The position numbers were made by a program, and so were the translations under genes. The notes beneath the pieces are model-generated. The model did not search any database and had not been told where the DNA came from. It saw only the letters and a program-made list of their open reading frames with translations. From the NCBI RefSeq assembly GCF_001514115.1, contig NZ_KQ948470.1, positions 1-64,000 of the forward strand: 64,000 nucleotides of DNA. Direction: 5' to 3'. Of the stretch, positions 53,293-61,902 are shown piece by piece; positions within the stretch are counted from its first letter, which is position 1, and each line of letters begins with the position of its first letter. This DNA is from Streptomyces olivochromogenes (GTDB taxonomy: Bacteria > Actinomycetota > Actinomycetes > Streptomycetales > Streptomycetaceae).

Positions 53293-53325
53293 CTGCTCCC
53301 CTCCCTGAAGTGAGGGGATTCCTGG
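53290..53325 (-). mobile_element. Right end of an IS200/IS605-type (tnpB) element
   Basis: On the minus strand the sequence after tnpB reads GAATCCCCTCACTTCAGGGA followed by GGGGAGCAGTCAA, with a 6-bp hairpin (CCCCTC/GAGGGG, 53298-53317). This resembles right ends of actinobacterial tnpB elements, which end in such a hairpin plus TCAA. The last bases overlap the ssgG stop codon. Confidence 0.6.
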
Positions 53326-53326
53326 C

Positions 53327-54531
53327 TCAGGCCGCCTCCTGGAGCGGCGCTCCAGGAGGTCTTACGCCCTCGACACCAGCCGGGGCCAGACCAGCCCGGA
53401 CGAGCATCACACGCGCGGAGTTCTTGTCCCTGGGAGACACCGCTTTGCATGTGGTGCAGGTGTAGGTGCGTTGCGACAGCGGCAGTGCGTGCTTGGTTCT
53501 CGCTCCGCACGATCCGCAGTCCATGGTGGTGTGTGCGGGATGCACCAGGCGGACATCCCGCCCGTGCTTGTGGCCCATCTCGACCAGAGCCTTCTTGGTG
53601 GCGCCGATCGCGGCATCCGCCGCCTTGCGGGCCATGGTGGTCCTGGCCAGGAACTTCGGGCGGAAGTCCTCCACCGCGATCGCGTCGTGGTCACGCACGA
53701 CCTTCTTCGCCCACTTGCGGCCTGTGTCCTGCCGCTGCCGGGCGATCTTCTGGTAAGTCTTCGCCCGCCGCTTCTTCGCCTCGCGGTAGCCCCTGGAGGC
53801 GGCATGTCCCTTCTCAGGTTTGCGGCGGGCCATCATGCGGTCGTACCGGGTCAGCTTGGCCTGTGCCTTCCGGCCGTGCTCGACGTGCGGCAGGTCGTGG
53901 GCGGCGCTGGTGGTGGTCGCCGTCTCCTTCACTCCCCAGTCGATCCCGATCACCCGACCGGTCTGCAGCAACGGCTCGGTCTGGACGGGGACGACGAACG
54001 AGGCGTACCAGTGCCCGACGCTGTCCTGGTACACACACACACCGAGGAGGGCTCGGCGGGCAGTTCACGGGACCACACCACGGTCAGGACGATCCCGCCC
54101 GCCAGGTGCAGGCGCCCGTCCTTCAGCCGGAAGCCACGCCGGGTGTAGTTCAGCGTGGGCAGCGCCTGGCGTTTCTTCTTGCGCTTGGGCATGCCGGTCC
54201 GACGGTGCATCGGCAGCCGCTGCCTGGTGTCCTTCAGGGCTTTCGCGCGGGATGTGCCGAAGTCCCGGATGAGCTGCTGCTGCGGCACCGAGGAACCCTG
54301 GGCCAGCCACGGCGTCACCGCGCGGGCCTGGGTCAGCATCCTGTCCAGCCGGGCGGGGCCGCACTTCTCCCCGTCGGCGTGGGCCTTCTTGGAGCGGGCC
54401 ACGCACTCGTTCCAGACCCACCGGCACCGGTCCCACTCCGCCAGCAACTCCGCGCGGGCCGTGGACGACACCCGCAGCCGGTAGGTGTACCGGGCATGCC
54501 CGACCCCGTCGGCCTCCTTCACCGCCACCAC
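53327..54531 (-). pseudogene. tnpB: tnpB (RNA-guided nuclease of IS200/IS605) with a frameshift
   Basis: The first part (about 160 residues from GTG 54531; RAELLAEWDRCRWVWNECVA, LNYTRRGFRLKDGRLHLAGG) and the second (from 54040) lie in different frames that join at a (GT)6 run at 54031-54042; (GT)5 would restore one frame. The second part is complete for the catalytic core: IGIDWGVKE (RuvC Asp), VEDFRPKF (Glu), the CGSCG...CTTC zinc finger and RDKNSA (last Asp). It is a broken gene or a phase-variable one. No tnpA is present. A hairpin (CCTCCTGGAGC/GCTCCAGGAGG, 53335-53359) lies in its last codons. Confidence 0.8.
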
Positions 54532-54789
54532 GGCGTAACCCCCACCCCGCCCTGATATCACCCGACTCCAGCCAAACGACCATACGTACGACACCCGCAC
54601 ACCCGCACCCCCCTTCCGTCGCAACCACCCCAACCAGCGAACAAAGGCACACGCGTTCGCTAATGCTCGGCTCCGCCGGCGGAACGTACCGGCGCTCCGC
54701 CCCGGGGCCCCGGATACGGCACCCGACCCTGCCGAAGTCCTGGCAGTCGCGCACCCCGACAGCGCGAGGGCGGTGCAGATCCGACTGGC

Positions 54790-54945
54790 GTGGACGCTGC
54801 AGCCGCGGGCCCTAGGACCGGCGACCCGGATCACCTGGCCGCCGACGCACTGCACCTTGCCGAGGACGAGCTGGCCGTCTTGCACTCCCTCCTCCACCAG
54901 GGCTGGCAGGCGTGCCTGGCCGAGTGCCCCTCGGCGAACAGCTAG
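54790..54945 (+). CDS. Possible small gene between the tnpB element and the oxidase
   Basis: A 51-residue frame from GTG 54790 ends with DPDHLAADALHLAEDELAVL and HSLLHQGWQACLAECPSANS. It has a helical, protein-like pattern and normal high third-position GC. Its stop overlaps the convergent oxidase stop (CTAG). No good ribosome site is seen, and the left part may have been changed by the nearby insertion. The remaining spacer (54532-54789) probably includes the left end of the element, which I cannot place. Confidence 0.35.
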   Translation: MDAAAAGPRTGDPDHLAADALHLAEDELAVLHSLLHQGWQACLAECPSANS

Positions 54946-56348
54946 AGCACCTTGCCCGGGTTCAGGATGCCCAGGGGGTCGAAGGCGGCCTTGATGCCGC
55001 GCTGCATCTCCACGCCCACCGGTCCGAGCTCGCGGGCCAGCCACTCCTTCTTCAGGACTCCGACGCCGTGTTCGCCGGTGATGGTGCCGCCGAGTTCCAG
55101 ACCGAGGGCCATGATCTCGTCGAAGGACTCGCGGGCGCGCCGCGACTCGTCGGGATCGTCGGCGTCGAAGCAGACGGTGGGGTGGGTGTTGCCGTCGCCC
55201 GCGTGCGCGCAGACACCGATGGTCAGGGAGTACTTCTCGGCGACGCGCTCGATGCCTTCGAGCATGTCGCCGAGCCGGGAGCGCGGCACGCACACGTCGT
55301 CGATCATCGTGGTGCCCTTGACCGCTTCGAGCGCGGTGAGCGACAACCGCCGCGCCTGGAGGAGCAGTTCGGATTCCGCCGCGTCCTCCGCGGGGACCAC
55401 CTGCGTCGCGCCCGCGGCCTCGCACAGGGCGCCGACCGCGGCCAGGTCGGCGGCCGGGTCGTGGGTGTCGAAGGCGGCGAGCAGGAGCGCCTCGGTGGTC
55501 TCCGGGAGGCCCATGTGGGCCAGGTCGTTGACGGCTTTGACCGTCGTACGGTCCATGAGTTCGAGGAGGGAGGGGACGTGTCCGCCCTCCATGATCCGGA
55601 CCACGGCGTCGCAGGCGGCCCGCGCCGATCCGAACTCCGCCGCCAGCACCAACTGCTGGGGCGGCTGCGGCTTGAGCGCCAGGATCGCCCGTACGACGAT
55701 GCCGAGCGAGCCCTCGGATCCGACGAACAGGCGGGTGAGGTCGTACCCGGCGACCCCCTTCGCCGTACGGCGGCCGGTGGACATGAGCCGTCCGTCGGCC
55801 AGCACCACGTCGAGGCCGAGGACGTACTCGGCCGTCACCCCGTACTTCACACAGCACAGGCCGCCGGAGGCCGTGCCGATGTTCCCGCCGATCGTGCACA
55901 TCTCCCAGCTGGAGGGGTCCGGCGGGTAGCACAGACCGTGTTCGTTCACGGCGCGGGAGAGGGTGGCGTTGATGACGCCGGGTTCCACGACGGCGATCCG
56001 GTCGACCGGGTTGATCTCCAGGATGCGGTCCATCTTCACCAGCGACAGCACGATGCAGCCGTCGGAGGCGTTGGCGGCGCCGGACAGACCGGTGCGGGCG
56101 CCCTGCGGGACGACCGGGACACGCAGCTCGGTCGCGATCCGCATGACGTGCTGGACCTGTTCGACGGTACGGGGCAGGACGACGACGGCGGGGGTACCCG
56201 CCTCGCAGAAGCTCGCCATGTCGTTCGCGTACGAGGCCGTGATGTCCGGGTCGATCAGGACGGCCTCGGCCGGCAGGCCGCTCAGCAGGCGGTCCACGAG
56301 GTTGCCGGTGACTTCGTCGCGCGGGGCTTCGATACGGCTCATGATCAC
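54942..56348 (-). CDS. FAD-dependent glycolate/D-lactate oxidase-type enzyme (GlcD-like)
   Basis: The 468-residue flavoprotein has the FAD_binding_4 domain (VVVLPRTVEQVQHVMRIA, VPQGARTGLSGAA, VVEPGVINATLSRAV, DPSSWEMCTIGGNIGTASGGL; parts split) and the C-terminal oxidase domain with CAHAGDGNTHP and GTITGEHGVGVLKK. These bind FAD and the hydroxy acid. It probably oxidises glycolate or D-lactate; the acceptor is unknown, as GlcE/GlcF are not adjacent. ATG 56342 is an alternative start. Confidence 0.9.
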   Translation of the reverse strand: MIMSRIEAPRDEVTGNLVDRLLSGLPAEAVLIDPDITASYANDMASFCEAGTPAVVVLPRTVEQVQHVMRIATELRVPVVPQGARTGLSGAANASDGCIVLSLVKMDRILEINPVDRIAVVEPGVINATLSRAVNEHGLCYPPDPSSWEMCTIGGNIGTASGGLCCVKYGVTAEYVLGLDVVLADGRLMSTGRRTAKGVAGYDLTRLFVGSEGSLGIVVRAILALKPQPPQQLVLAAEFGSARAACDAVVRIMEGGHVPSLLELMDRTTVKAVNDLAHMGLPETTEALLLAAFDTHDPAADLAAVGALCEAAGATQVVPAEDAAESELLLQARRLSLTALEAVKGTTMIDDVCVPRSRLGDMLEGIERVAEKYSLTIGVCAHAGDGNTHPTVCFDADDPDESRRARESFDEIMALGLELGGTITGEHGVGVLKKEWLARELGPVGVEMQRGIKAAFDPLGILNPGKVL

Positions 56349-56431
56349 AGCGTCGCACTCGGGGCCATCGGTGTGAACCCCATCCGCGCGGGGCTTGGCG
56401 TGCCGGGGTGTGGTCTTCGTATTGACGCACA

Positions 56432-58036
56432 GTGAGCGGCATGGAGATCGAAGAGCGACAGCCGGTGCTCACGGGGCTCACGCCCCAGGGGCCCTCCGGG
56501 CGGCGTCCCTCCGTCGCCAAGCACGTGCTGATCGGCCTGGTCGCGGGGTCTGTCGTCCTCGGCGGGGTGCTGGTGCTGCTGCCCTCGCAGCGGCGGAACG
56601 CGGCGCCGCCGTCGCCGGGTCCGGCGGCGCGGGCGGCGACGGCGGTGGGGGCCGGGGTGCCCGCCGCGCTGCCCGATCTGGTGGCGCTCATCGGCGACCA
56701 CGAGGCCCATCTGCGTGCCCATCCGCGCGACGAGCGGTTGTGGGCGGTGCTCGGCGCGGCGTACGTGGAGCAGGGGCGGCGGACGGCCACGCCCTCGTAC
56801 TTCCCCAAGGCCGAGCAGGCGCTGCGCACGTCACTGGAGACGAAACCGAAGGGGAATCTGACGGCCCTGGAGGGGCTGGCCGCGCTCGCCAACGCCCGCA
56901 ACGACTTCCGGACCGGGCGGAAGTGGGCCGAGGAGGCCCTGAAGCTGGCCCCGAAGCGGTGGACGGCGTATCCGCTGCTGATCGACTCCTGCAGCGGCCT
57001 CGGTGACTACAAGGCGAGCCGCAGCGCGCTGGAGAAACTCCAGGGGCTGCACCACGGGCCGCCGGTGCTGGCCGAGGCCGCCCAGGTGTACTGGGACCGC
57101 GGCTGGCGCGAGGACGCGGTGGCCTCCCTCGCGGACGCGGCGGCGGGCGCCACCGCTCCGGCCGAGCGGGCGACCTTGCTGGCGCAAACGGGCCGGCTCG
57201 CCTGGGAGCGCGGGGACCGCGAGGAGTCGCTGCGCTACTACGAGGCCGCGCTGAGCGTCGACCCCGACCAGCACGGCGCGCTCGCCGGACAGGGGCGTGC
57301 GCTGGCGGCGCTCGGGCGCGGCGCGGAGGCGCTGCGTGCGTACCAGGCGGCGCTCGCCCAGGAACCGGATCCGCGGTACGCGCTGGAGCTGGGCGAGCTG
57401 TACGAGACGCTGGGGGTGCGCGACGCGGCACAGACGCAGTACGCCCTGCTGCAGGAGCGGGTGCGCACCGACGCCGCGGCCGGTGTCGACGACGCACTGG
57501 TCCTCGGGCTGTTCGAGGCGGACCACGGCGATCCGGAGGACGCGGTGCGCCGACTGCGCGAGGAGTGGGCGCGCCAGCCCGGGGTCGGCGTCGCGGACGC
57601 GCTGGGGTGGGCGCTGCACCGGGCCGAGGAGGACGAGGAGGCGCTCAAGTTCGCTGCGAAGGCGACGGACAAGACGAAGGGCGGCGGCATCCGCAGCGCG
57701 CTGTACGTCTACCACCGGGGGCAGATCGAACGCGAGCTGGGCCTGCTCGCGCCTGCGCGCCGCCACCTCGCGGAGTCCCTCCAGATCAACCCGTACTTCT
57801 CCCCCGTCCTCGCCCCCCAGGCCCGGCACGACCTGGCCGCCCTCGGCGAGCCGCCCGCGGAGCCGCCGCCCGAGCCGAAGGAAGAGACCCCGGCGGAACC
57901 GGGGGGCGCGGCGGGGCCGCCGGGCACCGCCGTGAATCCGGCGAACCCGGCGGCCCCGCGGGCGCCCCGTCGACCCAGGCCACGGGCATCGGCGCCGGTG
58001 CCGGCACCGGCGCCGCGGCGCACGGCGTCACGCTGA
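56432..58036 (+). CDS. TPR-repeat membrane-anchored protein
   Basis: The 534-residue protein has one membrane helix (VLIGLVAGSVVLGGVLVLLP, about 32-51), then about a dozen TPR-like helix pairs (for example GDREESLRYYEAALSVDP, GRGAEALRAYQAALAQEPD, YALELGELYETLGVRDAA) and a Pro/Ala-rich C-terminal tail (about 455-534). TPRs are protein-binding scaffolds. It is probably oriented with the repeats outside. The ATG at 56441 is an alternative start. Its stop codon begins a 7-bp tandem repeat array. Confidence 0.82.
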   Translation: MSGMEIEERQPVLTGLTPQGPSGRRPSVAKHVLIGLVAGSVVLGGVLVLLPSQRRNAAPPSPGPAARAATAVGAGVPAALPDLVALIGDHEAHLRAHPRDERLWAVLGAAYVEQGRRTATPSYFPKAEQALRTSLETKPKGNLTALEGLAALANARNDFRTGRKWAEEALKLAPKRWTAYPLLIDSCSGLGDYKASRSALEKLQGLHHGPPVLAEAAQVYWDRGWREDAVASLADAAAGATAPAERATLLAQTGRLAWERGDREESLRYYEAALSVDPDQHGALAGQGRALAALGRGAEALRAYQAALAQEPDPRYALELGELYETLGVRDAAQTQYALLQERVRTDAAAGVDDALVLGLFEADHGDPEDAVRRLREEWARQPGVGVADALGWALHRAEEDEEALKFAAKATDKTKGGGIRSALYVYHRGQIERELGLLAPARRHLAESLQINPYFSPVLAPQARHDLAALGEPPAEPPPEPKEETPAEPGGAAGPPGTAVNPANPAAPRAPRRPRPRASAPVPAPAPRRTASR

Positions 58037-58209
58037 CAGATGACCGCTGGCAGATGGCCGCTGGCAGACATCGGTTGACGGATGACAGCTGAGGTCTGAG
58101 GGCTGAGGGCTGACGGCTGACGGCTGACGGCTGACGGCTGACGGCTGACGGCTGACGGCTGACAGATGACAGATGACAGATGACAGATGACAGATGACAG
58201 ATTTCAGAT
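58035..58209. repeat. 25-unit 7-bp tandem repeat array between convergent genes
   Basis: From 58035 to 58209 the sequence follows a strict 7-bp period (25 units). GACGGCT occurs seven times in a row (58112-58160), then GACAGAT six times (58161-58202), with mixed units (GAGGGCT, GACAGCT, GGCAGAT, GACCGCT) to the left. The array starts in the stop codon of the TPR gene and ends 15 bp before the hppD stop. Confidence 0.92.
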
Positions 58210-58224
58210 TTCCGCAGATGATCC

Positions 58225-59370
58225 CTACAGGTTGCCGCGCTTCTCCTGTTCCCGCTCGATCGCCTCGAAGAGAGCCTTGAAGTTGCCCTTGCCGAAGCCC
58301 ATCGAGCCGTGCCGCTCGATGATCTCGAAGAAGACGGTCGGCCGGTCCTGGACCGGCTTGGTGAAGATCTGGAGCAGATAGCCGTCCTCGTCGCGGTCGG
58401 CGAGGATCTTGAGCTCGCGCAGGGTGTCGACGGGGACCCGGGTGTCGCCGACCCACTCGCCCAGGGTGTCGTAGTACGAGTCGGGCGTGTCCAGGAACTG
58501 GACCCCGGCCGCGCGCATGGTGCGTACGGTCTGCACGATGTCGTTGGTGTTCAGCGCGATGTGCTGGACGCCCGCGCCGCCGTAGAACTCCAGGTACTCG
58601 TCGATCTGGGACTTCTTCTTGGCGATGGCGGGCTCGTTGATCGGGAACTTGACCTTGAGCGTGCCGTCGGCGACGACCTTCGACATCAGCGCGCTGTACT
58701 CGGTCGCGATGTCGTCGCCCACGAACTCCTTCATGTTCGTGAAGCCCATGACCTTGTTGTAGAAGCCGACCCATTCGTTCATGCGGCCGAGTTCGACGTT
58801 GCCGACGCAGTGGTCGATGGCCTGGAAGGTGCGGTGGGCGGGGGGTTCGACGATCGGGGCGGCGGCGGTGAATCCGGGGAGGTACGGGCCGTCGTAGCCG
58901 GTGCGTTCGACGAGCGTGTGCCGGGTCTCGCCGTACGTGGCGATCGCGGCGAGGACGACCGTGCCGTGCTCGTCCTTGAGCTCGTAGGGCTCGGCGAGCG
59001 GGCGGGCGCCGTGTTCGACGGCGTACTCGAACGCGGCGCGCGCGTCCGGGACCTCGATGGCGAGGTCGACGACCCCGTCGCCGTGCGCGGCCACGTGCTC
59101 GGCCAGGAAGTGGCCCCAGGTGGTGGTGGGCTTGATGACGGAGGTGAGGACGAAGCGTGCCGAGCCGTTCTCGAGGACGTACGACGCCGTCTCGCGGCTG
59201 CCGTTCTCCGGTCCGGAGTAGGCGACCAGCCGCATGCCGAAGGCCGTGGAGTAGTAGTGCGCGGCCTGCTTGGCGTTGCCGACGGCGAAGACGACCGCGT
59301 CCATTCCCTTGACCGGGAAGGGGTCTGCCTGCCGGGCGGTGTCGGGAGTGAGGTGTGTGGTCTGCGTCAT
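58225..59370 (-). CDS. hppD: 4-hydroxyphenylpyruvate dioxygenase
   Basis: The 381-residue Fe(II) enzyme converts 4-hydroxyphenylpyruvate to homogentisate in tyrosine breakdown. Its two VOC domains hold the metal ligands in AIDHCVGNV (His), VQHIALNTND (His) and FFEIIERHG (Glu), with the C-terminal GFGKGNFKALFEAIE helix. ATG 59370 gives the standard length. The divergent Lrp/AsnC gene at 59494 probably controls it. Confidence 0.95.
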   Translation of the reverse strand: MTQTTHLTPDTARQADPFPVKGMDAVVFAVGNAKQAAHYYSTAFGMRLVAYSGPENGSRETASYVLENGSARFVLTSVIKPTTTWGHFLAEHVAAHGDGVVDLAIEVPDARAAFEYAVEHGARPLAEPYELKDEHGTVVLAAIATYGETRHTLVERTGYDGPYLPGFTAAAPIVEPPAHRTFQAIDHCVGNVELGRMNEWVGFYNKVMGFTNMKEFVGDDIATEYSALMSKVVADGTLKVKFPINEPAIAKKKSQIDEYLEFYGGAGVQHIALNTNDIVQTVRTMRAAGVQFLDTPDSYYDTLGEWVGDTRVPVDTLRELKILADRDEDGYLLQIFTKPVQDRPTVFFEIIERHGSMGFGKGNFKALFEAIEREQEKRGNL

Positions 59371-59400
59371 GGCCGCAGACTCTCTCCGTTCCACAAGGTG

Positions 59401-59414
59401 CGCAATAGTTTGCG
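59401..59414. promoter_or_regulatory. Inverted repeat between hppD and the Lrp/AsnC gene
   Basis: CGCAATAGTTTGCG has CGCAA/TTGCG arms around four bases and lies 31 bp before the hppD start. It is a candidate Lrp/AsnC binding site; a looser GGAC...GTCC pair lies next to it. Confidence 0.45.
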
Positions 59415-59493
59415 GGAGAGCTGGACAATGTGCTCAGCAAAACGTCCATGTGAGCGGGCGTTCTGTACATGATGACCATCCCAGGAGGACGGC

Positions 59494-59964
59494 ATGGCGA
59501 TCGATCACCTGGACGGCCGGCTCATCGTGCTGCTGGCCGAGGAGCCCCGCATCGGCGTGCTGGAGATGTCCCGGCGGCTCGGGGTCGCGCGCGGCACCGT
59601 GCAGGCCCGGCTCGACCGCCTTCAATCGAATGGAGTCATCCGGGGATTCGGTCCGCAGGTGGATCCGGCCGCGCTCGGCTACCCCGTCACGGCCTTCGCG
59701 ACGCTGCAGATCCGGCAGGGACAAGGCCCCGACGTACGGGCGCACTTGACGACCGTCCCCGAAGTGCTGGAGCTGCACACGACCACCGGCGGCGGCGACA
59801 TGCTGTGCCGCCTGGTGGCCCGCTCGAACGCCGATCTCCAACGTGTGATCGACCGGGTCGTCGGTTTTGATGGCATCGTCCGGGCCTCCACGGCGATCGT
59901 CATGGAGAACCCCGTTCCGTTGCGGATCATCCCGCTGGTGGAGCAGGCGGCGAGCGAGCACTGA
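59494..59964 (+). CDS. Lrp/AsnC-family regulator
   Basis: The 156-residue protein has an N-terminal HTH (about 3-55; HLDGRLIVLLAEEPRIGVLE, MSRRLGVARGTVQARLDRLQ, SNGVIRGF) and a C-terminal RAM ligand-binding domain (VTAFATLQIRQG, VLELHTTTGGGDMLCRLVAR, split). These sense amino acids. It is divergent from hppD, as in other Streptomyces, so tyrosine-pathway control is likely. It ends 20 bp before the betaine-transport operon. Confidence 0.88.
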   Translation: MAIDHLDGRLIVLLAEEPRIGVLEMSRRLGVARGTVQARLDRLQSNGVIRGFGPQVDPAALGYPVTAFATLQIRQGQGPDVRAHLTTVPEVLELHTTTGGGDMLCRLVARSNADLQRVIDRVVGFDGIVRASTAIVMENPVPLRIIPLVEQAASEH

Positions 59965-59984
59965 CCGACGACCGGGGAGGTGGC

Positions 59985-60632
59985 GTGAACTTCTGGCAGT
60001 ACCTGAGCAGCCGCCATCAGCAGCTGCTCACGGACACGTACCAGCACGCCAGCGTGGTCTTCCAGTGCATGGTCGTCGCGACGCTCATCGGTGTGGTGAT
60101 CGGCGTCGTCACCTATCACAGCGGCTGGGCGGGCGGCGTCGCCACAACCACCACGTCCACCATCCTGACCATCCCGTCGCTCGCCATGATCGGTCTGCTG
60201 ATCCCGATCGTGGGCCTGGGCGTGCCACCCACGGTGATCGCGCTGACGCTGTACGGGCTGCTGCCGATCGTGCGCAACGCGATCGTCGGCCTGCGCGGGG
60301 TCGACCCCGCGCTGGTGGACGCGGCGAAGGGCATCGGCATGTCCGGTCCGGCCCGGCTGCTGAAGGTCGAGTTGCCGCTTGCCTGGCCGCCGATCCTCAC
60401 CGGCATCCGGGTCTCCACGCAGATGCTGATGGGCATCGCGGCGATCGCGGCGTACGCCTCCGGCCCCGGCCTCGGCAACGAGATCTTCCGCGGCCTCGCG
60501 TCCCTGGGCAGCAGGAACGCGCTCAACCAGGTACTCGCGGGCACGATCGGGATCATCATCCTCGCGTTGCTGTTCGACGCCGCCTACGTCCTCATCGGCC
60601 GGCTGACCATTCCGAGGGGGATCCGTGCCTGA
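59985..60632 (+). CDS. Betaine-type ABC importer permease 1
   Basis: The 215-residue permease has five or six helices and the EAA loop VDPALVDAAKGIGMSGPARLLKVELPLAWP (split). The short form fits the OpuCB/OpuCD-like quaternary-amine permeases. It is the first gene of a four-gene operon and overlaps the ATPase gene by 8 bp. GTG start with GGAGG 5-9 nt upstream. With the second permease it forms a heterodimeric channel. Confidence 0.88.
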   Translation: MNFWQYLSSRHQQLLTDTYQHASVVFQCMVVATLIGVVIGVVTYHSGWAGGVATTTTSTILTIPSLAMIGLLIPIVGLGVPPTVIALTLYGLLPIVRNAIVGLRGVDPALVDAAKGIGMSGPARLLKVELPLAWPPILTGIRVSTQMLMGIAAIAAYASGPGLGNEIFRGLASLGSRNALNQVLAGTIGIIILALLFDAAYVLIGRLTIPRGIRA

Positions 60633-61902
60633 GACGACCGAGGCCGCGGGGCCACCGGAGGGCGCGCGCACCTCCACGACCGGCGCCACCATCGAGCTGG
60701 AGAACCTCACCAAGCGCTACCCCAGCAGCCGGGAACCCGCCGTGGACAGCGTCAACATGGAGATCAAGGCGGGCGAGCTGGTCGTCTTCGTGGGCCCGTC
60801 GGGATGCGGCAAGTCCACCACGCTCAAGATGATCAACCGGCTGATCGAACCGACCAGCGGCCGCATCCGCATCAACGCCGAGGACGTCACCGACATGGAC
60901 CCGGTGAAGCTGCGCCGCAAGATCGGCTACGCCATCCAGGCGTCCGGGCTCTTCCCGCACATGACGGTCGCCCAGAACATCGCCCTCGTACCGAAGATGG
61001 TCGGCTGGTCGAAGTCGCGGATCAGGGCGCGCGTCGAGGAGATGCTGGACCTGGTCGGTCTCGACCCGGCCGAGTTCCAGGGACGTTATCCGCGCCAGCT
61101 CTCCGGCGGCCAGCAGCAGCGTGTGGGCGTGGCCCGGGCGCTCGCGGCCGACCCGCCCGTGCTGCTGATGGACGAGCCCTTCGGCGCCGTGGACCCGATC
61201 ACCCGCGACCACCTCCAGGACGAGCTGATCCGGCTCCAGCGCGAGCTGCACAAGACGATCGTCTTCGTCACCCACGACTTCGACGAGGCGATCAAGCTCG
61301 GTGACCGGATCGCGGTGCTGCGCGAGCACTCGCACATCGCGCAGTTCGACACCCCGGAGGCGATCCTCACCAACCCGGCCGACGACTTCGTGTCGGGGTT
61401 CGTGGGCGCGGGCGCGGCGCTGAAGCGGCTCAACCTCACCCGGGTACGGGATGTGGAGATCACCGACTGGCCGACGGTCACCGTGGACGACCCGCTCCAG
61501 GAGATCTTCAACAAGCTCAGAAGCAGCGGCACGAACGAGATCCTGCTGCTCGACCGGCGGGGCCGCCCCTACAAGTGGCTGCGGCGCGGTGACCTGATGC
61601 GGGCCAGGGGTTCGCTGGCGCGGGCGGGCACGCTGGTGCACGACACGGTGACCCGGGACGCCACGCTGCGGGACGCGCTGGAGGCGGTGCTCATCGACAA
61701 CACGGGCCGGGTCGCGGTCACCGGGCGGCGCGGCGAGTTCACCGGTGTCGTCGACATGGAGACGCTGATGAACTCCGTGCACGAGCTGCTGGAGGCGGAC
61801 CGGCTGGAGGCGATGGAGCACCAGCACGAGCTGGAGGAGGCGCGCGCCCAGCAGACCCACTTCGAGCAGGAGGGTGTGGGCGGCGGGGAGGCGAAGGCGT
61901 GA
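60625..61902 (+). CDS. Betaine-type ABC importer ATPase with CBS domains
   Basis: The 425-residue ATPase of the OpuCA/ProV group has Walker A GPSGCGKST (about 56), signature LSGGQQQRVGVARAL, Walker B VLLMDEPFGAVD and H-loop VTHDFDEA. Two C-terminal CBS-like domains (about 285-395; TVTVDDPLQEIFNKLRSSG and RDATLRDALEAVLIDNTG) could sense ionic strength, as in OpuA. An acidic/Gln tail ends the protein. It overlaps both neighbours. Confidence 0.9.
   Translation: MPETTEAAGPPEGARTSTTGATIELENLTKRYPSSREPAVDSVNMEIKAGELVVFVGPSGCGKSTTLKMINRLIEPTSGRIRINAEDVTDMDPVKLRRKIGYAIQASGLFPHMTVAQNIALVPKMVGWSKSRIRARVEEMLDLVGLDPAEFQGRYPRQLSGGQQQRVGVARALAADPPVLLMDEPFGAVDPITRDHLQDELIRLQRELHKTIVFVTHDFDEAIKLGDRIAVLREHSHIAQFDTPEAILTNPADDFVSGFVGAGAALKRLNLTRVRDVEITDWPTVTVDDPLQEIFNKLRSSGTNEILLLDRRGRPYKWLRRGDLMRARGSLARAGTLVHDTVTRDATLRDALEAVLIDNTGRVAVTGRRGEFTGVVDMETLMNSVHELLEADRLEAMEHQHELEEARAQQTHFEQEGVGGGEAKA

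Noticed and set aside
54065..54754. Second minus-strand frame over the tnpB N-terminus
   Set aside because: Its translation is glycine/arginine low complexity, while the neighbouring frame shows the TnpB pattern.
54532..56901. A long minus-strand frame joining the region of the oxidase with tnpB
   Set aside because: The oxidase is coded in another frame of the same strand with all motifs; only the tnpB part of the long frame looks like protein.
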